Of a stretch of 64,000 bases of DNA, positions 60,405 to 64,000 are shown piece after piece. Origin of the DNA: Heliocybe sulcata (taxonomy: Eukaryota; Basidiomycota; Agaricomycetes; Gloeophyllales; Gloeophyllaceae); contig ML213503.1 in assembly GCA_004369045.1 (NCBI GenBank), positions 2,134,712 to 2,198,711 of the forward strand, given 5' to 3'. Each line of letters opens with the position of its first letter. Position 1 is the stretch's first letter. The notes beneath the pieces were generated by a model. The model was not told the origin of the DNA. It saw only the letters and a list, made by a program, of their open reading frames with translations, and did not search any database. The position numbers and the translations under genes are program-made.

Positions 60405-61416
60405 CTATACTCTCGCTATGTGCATTTGCCCAGGATAATAAACGTCTGGTATACTGCAACTGAACGAACATATGCTACAATGGAAATACAGAAACAACGT
60501 GCAACTATAAAGGCTATCGGATGTTATAGATGCTGGGACGGTAGCGCGGCTGGAACGACTCCGAGATCCACCGAGTGCCTTCTGATAGGCTCAGTCCCAT
60601 CCACATTATCATGGCACCCCGCCACCCTCCGAAGGTTTACATTCTGCTACCACGTCAGCGAAATTGTCGCAAAGTTCAAGCTGGATGCCAGACTTACCGC
60701 GCGCTCAATCTCCAGTAGCTTGAGCCTCATGTGCGCGTCGTCGTGCTGGAGCCCAGCTACCATACTCTGTACGGCACCAAAAGGGTCACTATTCCTGCGC
60801 CAGGCACTCGGAAAGTCCGAAATAACGTACCTTGGCTGTCTTCGAATTCAGGCCCTTAAACGGGTCGAGCTTCTCGAACGGGATGGGATAGAAGCCAATG
60901 CTAATAAGCTGAGCGTGCAGGCGGTCGACGTGGGCTTCTAGGCTGGCAGTATAGATGGTTCTTCGATGCGGTGCACCCATCGTGGACCTAATCGAGCGGC
61001 GGGGTCAATTGGCATCACTGTGGCGGACAGAGCTGGACTTGCAGTTCGTGCGCGGAGAAGAGGGACTTTTCCAGTGCGTGATTCCATATTCTGCGTCTCT
61101 TCGCGCCGTCTTTCTTTGCGTATAACCGCGCGTAGGGATGCGGAATCGTGACGCGCAGTCGCGGGAGATACGTCTGACCGTCGGTAGCGTGCAATCTGTT
61201 GCCGGACACGTCGTGGCCTTGGTTGTGCGCGGGCTCTGGCGATGCAAGCGATCCGGCCGCGCGAAGGGGATCAAAGGACGATGCCGAAAGGTCACGGGGG
61301 CGGTATGGCGGCGACGGCGACATTGGGGACGACGAGCTGGACGGACTGGATAGCTGGGAGGACGAGGAGGAGAGGGTGTCGGCGAAACTTAAGTCGAGTG
61401 GGTAAGGGTAAGCCAT
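60405..61416 (-). CDS. Conserved Agaricomycete protein of unknown function, with a GC-AG intron
   Basis: Four exons (61043-61416, 60831-60987, 60698-60766 and 60405-60581) sum to 259 codons (258 aa). Exon 1 starts MAYPYPLDLSFADTLSSSSS, a Ser/Pro-rich leader, then PRLRVTIPHPYARLYAKKDG and KRRRIWNHALEKSLFSAHEL. To join in phase with STMGAPHRRTIYTASLEAHV the intron must begin with GCAAGT, a rare GC donor, and end at ATTAG. Next come HAQLISIGFYPIPFEKLDPF, KGLNSKTAK and SMVAGLQHDDAHMRLKLLEI. The C-terminus is basic, then hydrophobic and Cys-rich; its last 35 residues are uncertain, since another intron may end the gene earlier. The core (helical, R/H-rich, with LNSKTAKSMVAGLQHD) looks conserved. 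No function is known to me. Confidence 0.65.
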
Positions 61417-62661
61417 GTGATATGACGGGCAGGAGGACGAGCGCCAGCTGGGAAAAGGATAAGTAGGTCGGTAAGATGGCCGTGATATTTATTAGGACGG
61501 GTGAAGAATGAAGAAATAATACGTGGATTGAATCGATCTGGGAGAGGTTCGCGCAGATCGTCGGGTATCGGAGCATATCGAGGAGATCTCGCTTCCCCCT
61601 CTGGCAGTCTCTCCGTAAACGGACCTCGTCAGCCCTGTCACATTCGATCCGTTCCTGGGCCACGTCCGGTCGGCGTCTCCGGGTGCCAGCGATTTTCGGG
61701 CAATCTTTCCGGTTACTTTCTGATGCACCGAATATTCCAGCCGAGAAAGCGCGACCGTGCCCGTCCTGCCCGACGCGCAATTAATGGCCTTTGCCGACCC
61801 CAGGATCGATCTACTTTACTCCCGGTCTTTACACGGCACGCGTGATTTGCCCGTCTTCCAAATGTACTCTGGGGGATCTGCGACACGCCGTCGTAGTGGT
61901 TACATTTCCACTGCAAGCATATCTCCTCTGACCCTCTTCTGCCCAAGAAGTGTCTGCTCGAAAGATCTGCCGAGGACTGTGATTATGTGGGGATCTCCGT
62001 CGGATCATTGGCTTTGTGAAGGACGACGGATTTCGCTCCGAAAGATGGGAGTGGCCGTTTCTTCGACCGGGGTACGCTCCGCACTCAGAGGAGCTACTCC
62101 CACGACGTCGACAGTCGACATGGTATGCACTTTTTGCTCAAATAGGAAGACGATCTGCTCGACAGTCACGAGCTGGGCATACGAACTCTGTCCTCTTCCC
62201 CACGCTTCGATCGCGGCCTCGTATGGCAGGCCAATTTCCCTTTGCATGCACACACGACATGTGCAGTCGCCAACTCAATGTGGCTGTGAACTTTGTTCTA
62301 TTCGGAATAGAGGTGCCCGCCGGACCAAGGTTGGTTTCGGCCCAAGGTAAAGGTCTATGTTGTGCCGACGCAACTGTGCGGAATCAATGGGATACAGAGG
62401 GCGCGAGGATGGCTGGGTACATCGGCAAGTGACCGGGCTCCAGGGTTCTGGCGCGAGGTCTTTCATTTAGATCGCAATCTTATAGGCATGGTCGGCACCG
62501 ATTACTTCGTCTGTCACACCTTCTTTGCCTCCTTCGTCCGTCACGCTCTTTGCTCGGCCGTCGCATCAAACACTTATATAACCCGTGCCGTCATGCGCTG
62601 CACTGGCATCCCACCCTCACCCAGTAATCTGGCGCACCCGTCCTCCAGCGTCTATTGCGCC
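61417..62661. other. Long intergenic region between two divergent genes
   Basis: About 1.25 kb between genes that point away from each other. Open frames up to 197 codons (61757-62350, plus) cross it without any domain. The last 200 bases are pyrimidine-rich with CTCACC-like stretches, as in a strong promoter and leader of the 62662 gene. Confidence 0.4.
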
Positions 62662-63989
62662 ATGGCCACGGAACCAGACCACTATTACAGACGCGGCTTC
62701 ACCGAACACTCCAACGACCTCGAGATCCGAACGGTGAGAAGAGACTGCACGAACGGTTATCGACCACTAAGCTCTGCTTCGTCTAGGCTGATTACTCTGA
62801 TGCTGAAGAGTCCGCTATCCTGACCCCTCCGCCTTACGCGTCTGCCTATGGTCCATTCCAGGATGGGTGTTACACCGTCCAGCCCGAAGAGCACAGTTTT
62901 GCCGCGCAGCAATACGCAGCCCCATACCTGTCTTATGACAACCCCAGTCAATACTATCAGCAGCTTCCCGACCAAGTCTGGGTCCCTTCTCTCGGTTACC
63001 CTCACAGCGTCGCCAATCACGCAGCTCCTTCCGCGGCCGATGAGGGTGAACTCGTCTATCCGTCCGAGCCAACTGATATCCACGCGCCTATTTCGGTCCC
63101 GCATGGATTTTCTTCGTCTCAAGACCTTGGTGGCCAGCTTCTCTCGTCCGCGCCAGAAGGCCCAGTCGCCCAGTCTTCCAACCATCTCTCTACATTGCCT
63201 CGTTTCCAGAGCGTCTCCTCTGGTGCAAACTTGGATCCGCTTGTTCCTGTTAATTTCAACACCTTCCCTACGCCCAGCGAACTGCTGACGGACTTGACGG
63301 CACGCGAAGCGGCTGCTCAAGGTCATACTGAATTTCCGGAGCCTGCCGGTGGCCCAAAGGTGGAGACGCAAAGGAAAGCGCGACAAAGAGCTGTGGCGGA
63401 GAGTGTGGGATTCGTTCCGACTGATCCGTAGGTGTCTCCAGTACTTTGATCGTCGCGGTAGCGCTGAGTAGACCATGTGACAAACCATAGGGACACCATA
63501 TCTTCACATGACAAGAAGCGTCATTACCTGGAATGTTTAGAGCAATACGTACTGTATCTGCATGAACAATTCCGCCTGCTTGGGCAGGAACCGGTGAAGC
63601 TTGAGCGAGTATCGACCTATCGGGGGCTTAGCAGTCGCTCTATCAGGGTCAGTGCATTCCGATCACACGTCCGGAATATCTCTCTCAAAGGGCTCTTATC
63701 TGCTAGACTCTTTTGGTGCATATGCAGGAACAATTGCGCAAGCACCATGGGCGGACGCTGGAAGAGGAGCAAACTGTAAGTAATTCCTTCTATGTCGCTT
63801 TAAATCGGAGCGGTCTTGTGGGTATTCGGGCGGGCTATATCCACGCCTGATTGAAGACCCATGAGTTATGTGTATGCCATGGCACTTTCTAATCACATTT
63901 TCTTTCAGTTTGCTGACCTTCGCGACGCCCTGACGGCCCAAGAAGCTGCTGCTACAGCGCAACAGTCGAGACGTTTTTCTGCGCCTTAG
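62662..63989 (+). CDS. Conserved protein of unknown function with a helical KKRHYLECLEQY core
   Basis: Five exons (62662-62733, 62787-63427, 63491-63647, 63707-63775 and 63909-63989) sum to 340 codons (339 aa), so the gene is complete inside the window. The start MATEPDHYYRRGFTEHSNDL follows a pyrimidine-rich leader. The first 210 residues are disordered, Tyr/Gln/Ser/Pro-rich (SYDNPSQYYQQLPDQVW), like an activation domain. Near residues 215-235 is a basic run (VETQRKARQRAVAESVGF). The C-terminal third is a conserved-looking helical region: DTISSHDKKRHYLECLEQYV, LYLHEQFRLLGQEPVKLERV, GLSSRSIRTLLVHMQEQLRK and EEEQTFADLRDALTAQEAAA. A basic segment next to a disordered acidic-aromatic half suggests a nuclear regulator, but no known DNA-binding fold is recognised. 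Confidence 0.75.
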
Positions 63990-64000
63990 CCGCACCATGA

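Overview
The window is nuclear DNA of a filamentous basidiomycete, most likely a saprotrophic or wood-decaying Agaricomycete. Coding genes are dense on both strands and broken by many introns of about 45-65 nt with GT(R)NGT donors and YAG acceptors. The gene content is fungal: Mediator Med5, a Yap1/Pap1-type bZIP, a GRIP golgin, an NPC2-like lipid transfer protein and a secreted GH5 mannanase. Species cannot be told from the sequence. I rebuilt exon models by hand from reading frames, splice sites and phase. Where the exon sum is a whole number of codons I say so.

Layout. 0.6-8.4 kb: translation factor eIF3b, an AP-1-like bZIP regulator and a pentatricopeptide (PPR) protein. 9.0-18.0 kb: two related small two-exon genes, both on the minus strand, flank an F-box/LRR-like gene, the ribosome-biogenesis factor IPI1 and a secreted GH5 endo-mannanase. 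18.5-24.4 kb: a secreted ML-domain (NPC2-like) protein, a four-helix membrane protein, a secreted barwin/expansin-like protein and eIF3h. 26.4-35.1 kb: a vacuolar-type CDF zinc transporter, Mediator Med5 and a GRIP-domain golgin. 35.7-40.2 kb: a very long disordered protein and a small membrane protein.

40.7-49.4 kb is an organelle-rich block: PEX14, mitochondrial EF-Tu, glycine cleavage H protein, complex I ESSS/NDUFB11, then N-alpha-acetyltransferase NAA40 and an ADCK/UbiB-type kinase in head-to-head orientation. A tRNA-like locus interrupted by an AC-repeat insert (about 50.0 kb) and an F-box remnant follow. RIO2 kinase (51.4-53.3 kb) and an MFS transporter (53.5-55.5 kb) come next. 55.5-59.4 kb has no gene I can defend. 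The end holds an SPF30-like Tudor splicing factor, a conserved protein whose model needs a GC-AG intron, and a conserved protein of unknown function ending at 63989.

Several genes serve ribosome production and translation start (eIF3b, eIF3h, IPI1, RIO2), and several serve mitochondria or peroxisomes. They have separate promoters, so this is neighbourhood, not an operon. I saw no CRISPR array and no convincing intact transposon or virus-like element.
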